Shown: positions 31,701 through 42,630 of the stretch, one piece after another
How the letters are laid out: every line of letters begins with the position of its first letter
Position numbering within the stretch: position 1 is the first letter of the stretch
NCBI RefSeq assembly: GCF_000611645.1
Contig: NW_014013569.1
Location: forward strand, 5,872 to 49,977
DNA from: Monoraphidium neglectum
Taxonomy: Eukaryota > Chlorophyta > Chlorophyceae > Sphaeropleales > Selenastraceae
DNA length: 44,106 bases
Direction of reading: 5' to 3'
Notes under the pieces: model-generated
Databases searched by the model: none
What the model was told of the DNA's origin: nothing
What the model saw: the letters and a program-made list of their open reading frames with translations, nothing else
Translations under genes and position numbers: made by a program

Positions 31701-33573
31701 TGACGTAGGCTCCCGCCAGCTGTGCGTAGACGCGGCCCGACACCATGGTGCCCGCAAACTGCAGGGGCTGCTCCTTAGAGTGCAGCAGCACCATCAGGTC
31801 ACCCACACCCTGGAATTCGGGGGTTGCAGCGAAGATCAACCAGATGCAGTGGAGATGGCACTGGTGATTGTGGTGGTGGGATCATTTGAACAAAGGCTGA
31901 AAGGTGGGTTGCAGTAAAGCTGCGCCTTACGGAGGTGACAACTGGCATGCTCAGCGGCGTGAGCACAGGCACTATGAAATCAAACACGCCATCCCATCCG
32001 GACCCTGGCCGCATCGCAGCGCACCTTTTGAAACTCTGGCCTGAGCTGTGAGAATGTTATCTTGTCAAGCCGGTTGAGGTCCTCCTCTAGCAGCATAGGC
32101 CGCAGCAGGGTGTGGGCGTCGCGGTCCGGGAACACCGCCCTGATGGTGGCCCGCATCTGGGGTGGTGCGCATGCGTGTGCAGGTAGGGCAGGGGCTGCTG
32201 GTGGAAGACCAGGCTGCAGTGACAACAGCAGCGAATGTCACACGAACGTACACCCAGCCTTGGCAGTGCCAAGTTGGCACAAAACCACCCACAGAGACTG
32301 CATGCGACCATGCCGACGCGCTGGCCTCAGGAGTTTATACTGATTCCCTGTTGACAACCACCCACCTGGTTGCGGTTGTCCTCGTCAGCGCCGCCGCCGC
32401 CCCTCACGTCCGCCAGAACCTCTTCCAGGTACTGCCCCGCACTGATGCCCCCCTTGCCGCCCCTGCTGCCACCAGCCCCCGCCAGCTGCAGCTGAAAGTC
32501 GCGCAGCAGCCACACAAATGCCGGGTGGAAGTCTGCCTGCCCGCCGCCGCGCCCCGATGTTGCGCTGCGCTCCTTGATGCGCTTTGCAAGCTCGCAGACC
32601 ATGGCCAGGCGCTCCAGCGCGACCGCGTCGATGGCCCCGAGCTGGTTGTACACGAACACGCTGGACAGCAGCACCGCCAGGCTGAAGACCTGCGCGCTGT
32701 GCTTCTGGCCCTGGTCCACCGCGTCAACGCCCTCACAGTCCACCAGCAGCTGGAAGCAGAGCGGGGGGTTGTCAAGTCAAGCAAGGATTCGCCATTGGAG
32801 CATAGCAGTGCAGTGCATGAGTGGTCAGGAGCACGTGCAGCAGCTCGCCAGGAAGGTCCTGCAAGTCCACCGCATTGCATTGCTTCAGTAACCAACCACG
32901 CCTCCCACCAAGCCTGCCATGAAATGCACAAGCCCAATCATAGCCAGTCTTGCCGGTGCGCACCACGTTGCACGGCCGCCCGTTGGCGTCTGTACTGGGT
33001 ATTGGGACGCTCCACATCCACAAGCCGCGCGTGCATGAGTGCTGAGTGGGCGACACCTCGAAGCCCTTTGGCAGCTCCTGGAGTTTGAAAAGGATAGTGA
33101 TTTGCTTGAGTTGGCATGAGCGCCTCCGGATGACGGAAAGCCATGCGTGCTCACAAGTCAGGCACTTGTAAGCGCGGCGTGCGTGTGCCTGCTGCACAAG
33201 CCAATATGGCGCCGTGACCGCACCACTCCTGTCCTACCATGTTGCTGCAGCGCACCTGGCCAGTCAGCCGCCCCAGCATAGTGTTGAGCAGAAAGCTCTT
33301 GCCCTGCCGGGCGCGGCCGCACACCGCCACCGTGCACAGCGGCCCTGGAACGCGCTCCAGCAGCTTCACCGCATCTGGGTTGACCTCCCAAGTGCGTGAA
33401 GCCTCGTTGAAGCCGATCAGCAGCACCGGCTTGCCCTGTGGCACCTTGACTGGTGGCAGGGCCTTTGATGCGGGGGCTGCCGCTGCCGTGGACGCCGAGC
33501 GGCCAAACCAGCTCTGCGCAGCGGCATGGTGACGGCTTGAGTGGGTTGGAGTATATCGTGACAAGCATTGCAT
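28738..33573 (-). CDS. Guanylate-binding-protein-like GTPase (dynamin superfamily)
   Basis: Exons: 33573-33256, 33077-32964, 32749-32366, 32156-32025, 31809-31654, 31460-31347, 31084-30995, 30794-30640, 30477-30306, 30123-29956, 29806-29435, 29277-28966, 28785-28738; 844 residues, all phases consistent. The GBP-type GTPase domain is complete: P-loop GRARQGKSFLLN (residues 86-97), switch Thr122 in SCTRGLWMWSVP, DCEG at 148-151, and the GBP-specific Arg-Asp at 227-228 (VWLLRDFQLQ). RATIRAVFPDRDAHTLLRP, a GBP hallmark, follows. The C-terminal half is helical and coiled coil (VSQLEEAGRRLQADLAAARN), then LTLAELKGWVTEHML and a short last exon (ADWVAYVKRR). This family hydrolyses GTP and remodels membranes or forms coats in plants and animals. 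The first ~38 residues are Arg/Ser/Ala-rich without acids and could be an organelle presequence. The ATG at 33571-33573 is the first in frame; an earlier exon is possible. There is no C-terminal CaaX prenylation box. Confidence 0.88.
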
Positions 33574-34794
33574 ATCGCAGCGTGCAGCCTTCGCAAGTTA
33601 GGGATCGATGCAAGCATCCTCTCAAGGGACAAGGTGTCGTGCGCATGCATCACCCGGCTGAGCAATCGCTGCAGCGCGTCCGTGCGCTGTTAGCAACCTG
33701 CCCGCATGCGCCTACCATGGCTGCGAAATATTGCGTGCCTACTAGTTCTAAAAGTTCGCACGCGTGTCAGCACAGCGCTGATACAGTTATACCATGCAGA
33801 TCGCGCGGGATCGACGGATCAGCGGCTGTGAAGGTGGCGTCGTAAGTACAACACGTCTCTTTTAAACGCGGCCAATGCAATGCTTTATGATACGGTACGA
33901 TGGCGACTGATTACTAGACGGGCTGCGATGTACCGGTTGTGCATGCTCTTCACAACAGAGCTGCGCATGGAGCTCAAAAGCGCACAGCGCACCGGCCAAC
34001 ACCCCGCTCTCCTCAAATTTTCAGGATGTGCTGATTGATGAGTAGCGCCCAATGCGTAAACAACCGCCACCTGTGATGTGTGAAGAACAGTGCTTCCCTG
34101 TGAGGCCACACGCAACCCATTGCCTGGCACGGTGCTGGGGTGCTGGTGAGCACCTAGCGACGTTTGCCAAGCTGATCAGGGATTTGAAGGAATCAGGCAG
34201 GATGATACGTAGGGGGATGCGTGTAGGGCCGACAATTGACTTGACACGCCTGTCTAACACGAATTCCAACTGTCCAACGAGGCAGTCCAGTGCGTCAAGC
34301 GTGGCAGGGCTTGGCACGCTTCTACCCGTCGACCGCACATGCTCGCAATTAAGAACTGATCAGATAGCTGTGCAACTGAATGCGAGGTGGAGCAGCTTGA
34401 TAGGGCCATGACTGCAGGAGAACAACCCTAGATACTTTTAAAGTCCTTGCCGCTGAGCCCAAGCGACCGCAGGGGCACCACACGATTCTGCTTCACCCGT
34501 TACCTGTGAGCCAACACGTGATGCTGACGGCTGTCTTTTGCAAAGGGGTCAGTATCGGCTGTCCTTGACCCTTTGACTGCCAGCCAGCACAGCGCCGTCA
34601 CTACGCTGTGGCCGGGCGGCGTAAGGCCCACTCTCACCGGCAGCTCAGCAGAACACAGTTCACGGTCGCACGTATAGTATCTTCGTACAGAGATACGTAC
34701 ATTGAACGTTGCAACCCGGACGCGCGCTCCCGAGTTCGCTTGTCAATTCACTCCAAGGCACCCGATCTCGAAACGTGCTTGCGCAGCCAGCGCA
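33574..34794. promoter_or_regulatory. Divergent intergenic region between the GTPase and carbonic anhydrase genes
   Basis: 1.2 kb of lower-GC DNA separates the two start codons and must hold both promoters. A short inverted repeat, gtatct...agatac, lies at about 34677-34697, ~100 nt before the carbonic anhydrase ATG. I see no TATA box I would trust and no coding frame. Confidence 0.4.
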
Positions 34795-36115
34795 ATGGCA
34801 ACGTCAAACATCGAAGACTTTGAGAAGGGCAACGTGCGTGCCGCCACACAGCGCTTTGACAAGGACGCCTGTCACTGATGAGGGAGCCCGCATGTGACGG
34901 AGCCTTGGCCCATCAGCAGCCTGAGGGTGACGCACCAGTTCGACCCAGGTCAACGCACACTGGCGCCACACAGGATCAAAGCACGGCGTCTGTTGAGATT
35001 TCCGATCACAACAGAAGCTGTCGTGATGGCAATCCTTGCACTCAGGGATGGCCCTGCCCCTCACATGTATTGTTCCACAGGCGGCGTTTGTCGAGGCGTT
35101 TGACCAGGACACCACCGGTGCCTTGGCAATTCCGCCGCAGCGCAAGGCCCTGGTGCTGGCCTGCATGGACGCACGCCTGCATCCTGAGAAGGTGAAAGTC
35201 GACTTGTTGAGCCCACCCTGGCACAAATGGTGCTGCAGGCCGCGATTGCGGGATCCCAAACTTTCGCTTGGGCGGAGGTCGCTTGTGTTGAGCACGCGCG
35301 TCAGTAACCCCACAACCCCTCTGGAATTTGTCTGAGAACTCACTTTCTCAGTTTATGTGCCCCACCTCAGGTGCTGGGCCTGGAAATAGGTGACGCACAT
35401 GTTGTGCGCAACGCAGGTGGCCGAGCCTCTGCCGACGCCTTGCGCTCCATCGCCATCAGCCAGCGACTGCTGGGCACCCAGGAGGTAGTCGTCATCCACC
35501 ACACAGACTGCGGCATGCTCACATTCAAGGTGAAGCCGTTGCACAGCCGCACTGTGGCTTCATCGGCCAGGCAGGAATTGCTCAGGCAGGAGGTTGGAGG
35601 CAGACAGCTCAGCGAGCACACCCTCAAGGTTTCTGATGCAGGCTCGCTTTCGTTGTCTCACCTCCACTACTGTGATTGTGAAGGGTCCGACATTTTGCTC
35701 GCACCTCGTGGACCCCTTCTCTGCATTCATTCAGGACGATGACATCCGGTCCAAGATCCGGGACGAGTTGGGTGACTCTGCTGGTGACGCGGCCGACGGC
35801 ATCGCTTTCCTGCCCTTCAGCGATTTGGAGGCCAGCGTGAAGGCTGACATCCGCATCATCAAGGAGGTGCGCTTGTGATTACTATTTGTTGTTTTGCGCA
35901 GTAGGCGATAAAAGCGGCAGCACACAGTGTTGAATCAGGTCACACTGCCTACACCCTGGCCCACTGTACACAGCTGTTGGCTGCTGTGGCGCGCTTCTGA
36001 GGGTTTGTATGCACCTTGCCACCCCCACCGACAGGCGGCCATTGTTGACGGGGACGTGCCGGTCCACGGCTTTGTGTACGACGTGACCACGGGCCGGCTC
36101 AACCCTGTCAATTGA
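34795..36115 (+). CDS. Beta-class carbonic anhydrase, small type
   Basis: Catalyses reversible hydration of CO2 to bicarbonate with a zinc ion. Exons: 34795-34833, 35081-35191, 35371-35529, 35735-35866, 36035-36115, all phase 0; 173 residues. The zinc ligands are Cys41 (in LACMDARL), His94 and Cys97 (in VIHHTDCGMLTF). The catalytic dyad Asp43/Arg45 is present. HVVRNAGGRASADALRSIAI is the conserved family segment. The C-terminus PVHGFVYDVTTGRLN is also typical. Length and motifs fit the small cab-like clade rather than the larger plant chloroplast type. The first exon is only 13 residues (MATSNIEDFEKGN) and carries no transit peptide, so a cytosolic enzyme is inferred unless an upstream exon exists. 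Divergent from the GTPase gene; convergent with the large coiled-coil gene. Confidence 0.93.
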
Positions 36116-36341
36116 GGAGCACCACGATTTCAGACGACCGGGCTCCCCCGGCTCCACACTTCGTTCAGCTGTGCTGCAAGTCCAACCACCCAACTGTTGC
36201 TTTCCTTGTCTAAGGCGCGATGACGTATGACCTGTTATTGTGCACGCGCACGCAGTGCCCACTTTCTGTTCCAGATTAGTTGCTGTCGTGTGTAGCTGCT
36301 GTGAAAATCCTGGTGACTTGCCTGCGCAAACGCGTGCGCCA

Positions 36342-36346
36342 TGTAA
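36342..36346 (+). terminator. Polyadenylation signal of the carbonic anhydrase gene
   Basis: TGTAA, 227 nt after the stop codon. The opposing gene's signal lies 44 nt further on, so the two transcripts would end tail to tail. Confidence 0.5.
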
Positions 36347-36389
36347 ATGGGCAAGCAGCCTATCCATGGACAAGATCGTTACTGGACTG

Positions 36390-36394
36390 TTACA
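36390..36394 (-). terminator. Polyadenylation signal of the large coiled-coil gene
   Basis: TTACA on the plus strand (TGTAA on the gene strand), 182 nt after the stop codon at 36576. Confidence 0.5.
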
Positions 36395-36575
36395 GGCGGG
36401 TTGAGGTTCAAATCCTAGAGGCATTATTGAGCTGTCTTTGTTACGTATGGCGGTCAGACGGCGCAGAGGTCACAGTCACTGAGAGGTTGTGGTCGGTCAC
36501 GGCAATAATCCTGCTGGTCAAGTCGCAAGGTCAGGGTCAGGAGCTGAGCGCGCCGCATGAAGGGTGCCAGCAGGC

Positions 36576-37971
36576 TCAGGCATCGCTGTCGCTATCCCCA
36601 GATGTCAGGGCGCCCCAGGCTGGTGCCCGCTGCGACCCTTGGGCCTTGGACGCCGTCGCACTGCGCCTCAACGGCGGCTCACGTCCTCGTTCCGGTGCTG
36701 CTGGCTCGCGGAAGCTCACTGTCTGCCGCAGCCGTGGAGCAGGACCGGCTGGTTTGGTTGGGGGCACGCCGCTATCGCCACCAACCCCGACAGCGTTGCT
36801 ATTGCCGCTGCCCGGCGGGTCTTTCCCGCTGGGCAGGCTTTTGAGACTGAGGGAGTGCCTGAGCGCGTCGGGGTTGTACCCCCCCGCAATCAGCCCCGCC
36901 GCAGAGGCAGCGCGGCTAGGGCTGCGAGACGGTAGCCCACTGCCAACTGGGTGCGACGGTTCTGGGGCGGTGACCTTGCCCACGCGGCTGCCACTGCGGC
37001 GATAAGCCATGCTGCTGCTGGTGCTTAGGCCGGCTGAAGCCAACCCTCCCGCCGGCCCTGGAGCCTGCACACGAATGCCGTCACCCTTGCCGCGCATGCC
37101 TGCCACGCCCTCCTCCTCGTCACTGCTGCTGCTGAAGCTCAGGCGCTGCTGCTGCTGCTGCGAGCCACCAACGCCATTGTCCCACCCACGACTGCTGCTC
37201 TGGCGCAAGGAGGGGCCGCGGCTGGAGGGCAGCCCGCCCGCCGCCTCAGCTAATTGCAGCGCACGGGATGCACTCCCGTTGCGGTCGTTGCTGCTGGCGC
37301 GTTGGGAAGACAGCAATCGGCCCTGGAACAAATGGGCCAGCTGCTCTATGCGGCTGCCATCCTTGGACTGAGGGCCGCTTCTTGCGTTCCTGACGAGTTC
37401 GCCGGCTTCCCTGCCTGCGCTGCTGCTCCTGCTGCTGCGCCAGTTGCTTGTGTCGACATCAGCCCCACCCGTGCGAACCGCCAAGCTCATTGCTCGACTG
37501 GCGGCATGATGGGTGCGCGGGCTGCTGTCACCAGCGGCCTGGGGGGCCTGCCTGCGCCCAGGAGAAGATTGGGCCCCTGCTGGCAGAGATGCGATTCGCC
37601 GCAAAACCCTGCTGCTGCTGCTCCCTGTCCTGCCACTGCTTCCATCATGCGCCCCTCCCTGCACAGCCTGCAGCTGCAGCAGCCGCTCAACCAGGCCTGC
37701 GTTAGGGCGCACCATGTGCCCCAGCGGCAGATTGCCTGCAATGCCCGGCGGCGGAGTATCACGTGCTGCTGCTTTGACAACGTCGCCAAGGCGCTGCTCG
37801 GCACTTTGGTTGTCAGTCATGCGGCTTCGCAGCTCATCGAGCTGCTGCTGCGCGCGCCTGAGGTCCCGGTCCTTTGAAGACAGCAGCGCATGCAGCTGGC
37901 GCGCCCCCGCCGGCAGCCCCTCAGGGACATCCACTGCCTGCTGCGGCTGCGACTGCAAGTGTGGCAGTGGG

Positions 37972-38033
<62 letters not shown>

Positions 38034-41000
38034 TTGCTGCTGGCACTGCTGCTGCTGCTGCTGCTGCTGGGGCTGCTGGGACTGTGGCGCCTCTGTTTGC
38101 GGCAGCTCCTGGGCTGGTGCCTCCCGCACTTCAAGCAGCTGCGCATCCAGCTGATGTCGTTGCTGCTCAGCCTGTTGCTGCTGAGCGTGCCGCTGCTGCT
38201 GCTCCTGAAGCAGCTGCTCCAGCTCAGCCAACCGCTGTCCAAGTGCTTCCACCTCCGCCCTGAGAAGAGGAAGTACACAGCTTAGAGTCATTTCAGCCCG
38301 TGCTGACAGCAAGCAATCCTTTGTGCAGGCAGGCCACAACCAGTAGATGATATGATGGCTTTGAACAAGCAGACATGTCTTGCGCGCCCGACTGCACACC
38401 CAGACGCGCCCAAACACAACGCGCGCATCTCCCACCTGGCGTCGGCCTCCCTCGCCGTTGTCTCATCCAGCCTGGACTGCAGGATCACTGCCGCGTCACG
38501 AGCACCCTCCTCTGAACGCCGCAATGCTGCGCTCACTTCGGCGAGCTCGGCCTTCCCTGCGGCAGCCTCGGCCCTGGCGGCCTCGAGCTCGCCCTCGCGT
38601 TGCGTTGCCTCCTCCACCACCTCCTCAAATTGACGCTGCAAGAACCCCAGCTCCCGCCGCAGCTCCCCTGACACGCCCTCCGCGACCGCCCTGGCGTCAG
38701 CCATCGCTGCCTCCTGCTGGCGGGCCGCCTCGCGCTGGGCGGCGCCCATGCGCCCCTCAAGCTGCGCGGCCCGGCCCCTTTCCTGCTCCAGGTCATGCTG
38801 CGCCAAAGCCAGCGCGTTGCCTGCGGCCGCTCGTCGCAAATCGGCATCGGCCGCGGCCGCCCGCGCGTCCTCCAGGTGGCCCTGCAGCGCCGACGCCTGA
38901 GCCCTCAACGCGCTGGCCTCGCGCTCTGCCGCTGCCTCTGTTTCGGCCAGCTGGGCCGCCAAATGGCGCACCCGCAGGCGCAGCCGGCGCTGTGGAGAGC
39001 CATCACCTGCACCTCCATCATCCCCCTCGCTGCCGCTCTTGCGACCTGCCGCCTGATCGTCCTCACCGTCCCCGCCATCGACCTTGCTGAGCGCAGCTGC
39101 AGCAGCCAGTCGCTGCTGCAGCTCCCTGACACGCCCCGCCAGGGACGCCTTGTCAGACAGCGCCCCCTCCAGCCGCGCGTGGGCTTCGTCAAGAGCGGCC
39201 TGCAGCTGCCACGCCTGGCGCTCAGATGCTGCCGGTGACGGAGGACGCGCGGCCGCACCCGCCTCTGCATGCCGCAGCCGTGCGATGAGCTCAGTGTTGT
39301 CGGAGCGCAGCGCACCCAGCTCTGCCGCCAGCGCCGCCGCCTCGCCCTCGCGTGCAACCAGGAGCTCTGCCAGGGCGCTGCGGCTGGTCCCCACGTGCGC
39401 TACGCCGTTGGGTCGTGTTGGGGACAGGGAATAGGCGGTGCGCGGAGAGCCTAGCCCGCCGCCGCCGCCGCAGCGCGTCATGCTCAGCTGCTCGTGAAGC
39501 TGGGCGCAGCGGTCCTGCTCGAAGCACAGCCGCTCCTGCAGCGCCGACGCTTCACGCGCCGACCGCTCCTGCGCCGCGCGCGCCTCTGCCAGCTGGGCCG
39601 CACCACTCGCAGCCTCGTCTCGGGACGCGCCCTTGTGGTCACTCAGCGCGCGCTGCGCGGCTGCCGCCTCCTCGCGAGCGGCGGCGGCGGCCGTTTTGGC
39701 CGCGGCCGCCTCGTCGTGCAGGCGCATCGCCTCAACCCGCGCCTCTGCCAGCTGCTGGCGGGCGGCAGACAGCGATTGCTGTGCAGCTGCTGCTTCCGCT
39801 TGTGACGCCTTCCAAAAATACGAGAGCAGAGCGGGGGAACATTTGAGTGTGTTACGCTGTTATTCGATTGTAAGCCACGTGTAAGAACGGTCAGCACAGC
39901 AAGCTTCACCCCCCACACGATGTGGATTCCGTTGCAGTTTACCTGCTGGGCACGCTCTGCCGCCGCCTTGGCTGCAGTCGCGTCCTCCCGCGCAGACGCC
40001 ACCATCTGCTGCAGCTGCGCCACCTGTGCCTTGGACACGTCCAGTCGCGCGGCCGCCTCGCGTGCCGCCGACTGTGCAGCCTCGAGCGCCTTCGACTGCT
40101 GCGCCTTGAGCGCAACGGCGCGTGAATCTGCGTCACCTCGCCGTGCCGCGTCAGCAGCCAGCTCATGCCTGAGAGCGTTGATGCGCTCATCATAGCTGCG
40201 TGCCAGCTGCTCTGTCGCCTCTGAGTGGGCGGCATCGGCAGCGGCAATGCGCTGCTCCGCCTCGCGGCGTGCAGCATTGAGCACCTCCTGGGGACGGCCA
40301 GCCGTTGGTTCCGGGACCGCAGGAACGTCAGGCTTGATGTGGTTGGGGGGGCACGATCATGTTGGTTGGCTATGCGCACACACACAGAGGTGCTGCAGAT
40401 GCAGCGTTTTGGCAGCCTGGTCGTACATTGAGTCCCCAGGCGCACGCCCACCTCCATCTTGACGCGAGCGGCCGCCAGCTGTGCCGCACCACGCGTCGCC
40501 TGCTCCTTGAGCTCCGCGTTGGCCGCCTGCAGCTCTGACACCTGAGACTGCGCAGCCGCTGCGACCACATCCGCCCGCTCGCGCGCCGCCGCCTCTGCAC
40601 TGGTTGCTGCCAGGGCGCGCGCGCACTCGGCCTCCACACCCAACAGCCTCGCCTTCAGGTGTTCGACTGCCGCAGTGCGCTCTGCGACCTCTGCTGCAGC
40701 CCTGTCTCTGGCAGCAATCAAGTCATCCACGCGGGCCGCGGCGTCGCGAGCCCTAGCCTCTGCCGCCTCTTTGAGTTGCCTGAGCTCTGACACTTGGCGC
40801 TCCATCAACACTGCGCGCTCCGCCGCCGCCCGCTGCTGCGCCTGAGCCTCTGCCACCTCCCGCCGAGCCCCGTCGATCCCAAGAGCAGCCTCGGCCGTCG
40901 CCGCCTCGCTTCGTGCCAGGGCGGCTGCCAGCCTCTGTGCCCGCTGGAAGAGACCCTCCCTTGCGGCCGCCCCTTGCCCGCCTCCAGCGCCCCAGCCCTG

Positions 41001-42630
41001 GTCAGGGCTGAACAGTGGTTGTGCGCCACCGCTGCCGCAACCACTCCAGCTGCAAGTGGGCGGCGAGACGGCGCCATCTGCTCCATACAGCTGAGCCACC
41101 AGGTCGCGCCGCTGCTGCTCCAGCGCGTCGGCGTTGGCTGCTGCATTAGCCAGGCGCGCGTGCGCCTCTTGCAGCGACTCAGCAAGGCCCTGAGGCCCGC
41201 AGCCGCATGCAGGTGTGTGGTGGTGAAAGGGAATCAACTGAGTAGAAGTTTTTCTCAAGGACTTGCTTCAGAGCACAAAGAATGCTTGCCTTCATCACCG
41301 GCAAGCGCACCACCAGGCGCCGCGCCCCAGCAGCCCACCTGGGAGTGTCGCCGCTCCTCATCCAGTGCCGCCTCGAGCGCTGAAGCATGCGCGCCTGCCT
41401 GCGCCGCGTTTGCCTTTTCCGCCTCCAGCCGCCCGTCGCGCTCCGCACATCCCGTGCAGGCGCGCAGCGCCGCGGCTGCACCAGCATCCGCCGCTGCTGC
41501 GCGGGCTCGTGCCTCGGCCGCCTCTGCGGCGCGCGACTCAGCGGCGTCCTCCGCCGCGCGCGCACGGCACCTTTGGGCGTCCAGGTCCGACCCAAGCGCT
41601 GCCAGCTGGCAACGCAGGCGCGCCGCCTCTGCCTCGGCATCCCGCAGCCTGCCGGCCGCGCCCTCTGCCGCGACGCTGCTGCGCTGGGTGTCGATCTCCG
41701 CGTCAAGCAGCGCGCGCCTCAGCCGCGCCGCCTCGTCCGACGCCGCCGCCAGCGCCGCCGAGCGCTCCGCGAGCTGCTGGCGCGCTGCGTCGCGCTCCTG
41801 CTGCATGCGCGCTGCGTCCAGGTCCCGCCCCGCCGCCTGCTGTGCTGTTGCGTCCTGCACTGCCGCCTCCAGCTCCCTCAGCCGTGCAGTGGCACCGGCG
41901 AGCTGGTAGCGCAGCTCGTGGTTGGCTGCCTCCAGCTCCACGACCTGTGAGGGTGGTACGCAAGATGCGATGGGCGCGCAAAGCACAGGGTGCTGCGACA
42001 ACGGTGCGCCGCCATGCTGATGCTGTGAGCAAAGCAGCATCATGTGTCTCTCAGGCGACTCTGGCGGGCGGGATGAGACCCTGCACCTGAACAGGGCTTG
42101 GCGCCTGCACCAGACGGACTGCCGCCGCAGCCGCCAGCTCTCCCTGCTGCCGCTCCACCAGATGCTGCAGCTCGTGGGCCACGCCCATCCTGCGAAGCAG
42201 GCGTGGCATGGCACATCGAGGGTGATTCGTGGCGCGACAAGAACTATGTGATCCATGAAGCGGGGTGCAACACATGGATGGTCAAACGCCTGTCTGCTCA
42301 GTTGCCACCTCCTCACGCTCTTCAAAGGCCCACCATTTTCTCAGGCGGCCCTTGATTTGCGCGCGCGCCAGCTCGGCGTCTAGCAGCCGCCGCGACACTG
42401 CCGCCTCGACCTCTGCTGCCGCGCGCCCGGAGCCGAGGGGTAGCCCCAGCAAAAACTCCTCCACGCCAGCGGCAACGGCGGCAGGGGCCAGGTCTTCACA
42501 CTCGGACAGCACGCTGGCCTCGGGCAGCAGCCACTCGCCGGCAGGGGCGGCCAAACTGCCGGGTGCACGCTCGGTGCGCTCCGACGAGTGTTCCGCCCAT
42601 GGAGCGCCGTGTACGTCAACAGACGACGCT
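36576..42630 (-). CDS. Very large coiled-coil protein, 5'-incomplete
   Basis: Exons: 42630-42334, 42189-42087, 41944-41339, 41189-40452, 40287-39943, 39808-38436, 38259-36576; phases agree at every junction; more than 1,714 residues. It starts with a short non-coiled part (EWLLPEASVLSECEDLAP; GVEEFLLGLPLG). About 1,100 residues of nearly unbroken Ala/Glu/Arg/Leu heptads follow (VVELEAANHELRYQLAGATA; RELGFLQRQFEEVVEEATQR), interrupted by Ser/Gly/Pro loops (GSPRTAYSLSPTRPNG). The last exon has a poly-Gln tract and a ~400-residue Ser/Arg-rich disordered tail ending GDSDSDA. The exon at 42630 begins in phase 2, so at least one exon is missing; a matching phase-2 donor (gtgcgg) follows 42755, but its exon has no visible ATG. 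Such proteins usually act as cytoskeletal, Golgi or basal-body scaffolds; no family is recognisable. Confidence 0.75.
37974..38070 (-). repeat. Poly-Gln CAG tract in the large coiled-coil gene
   Basis: CAG/CAA codons encode about 30 Gln with a single Cys interruption, followed by HPLPHLQSQPQQ. The opposite strand reads as poly-Leu and is not a gene. Confidence 0.9.

Noticed and set aside
36405..36415. tRNA-like B-box (ggttcaaatcc)
   Set aside because: The T-arm stem is poor, no A-box lies at the right distance upstream and no acceptor stem can be paired. It falls in the 3' region of two protein genes.
38380..39090. Pro-rich plus-strand frame
   Set aside because: It is antisense to the coiled-coil exon 39808-38436; proline richness is a by-product of the opposite Ala/Glu/Arg codons.
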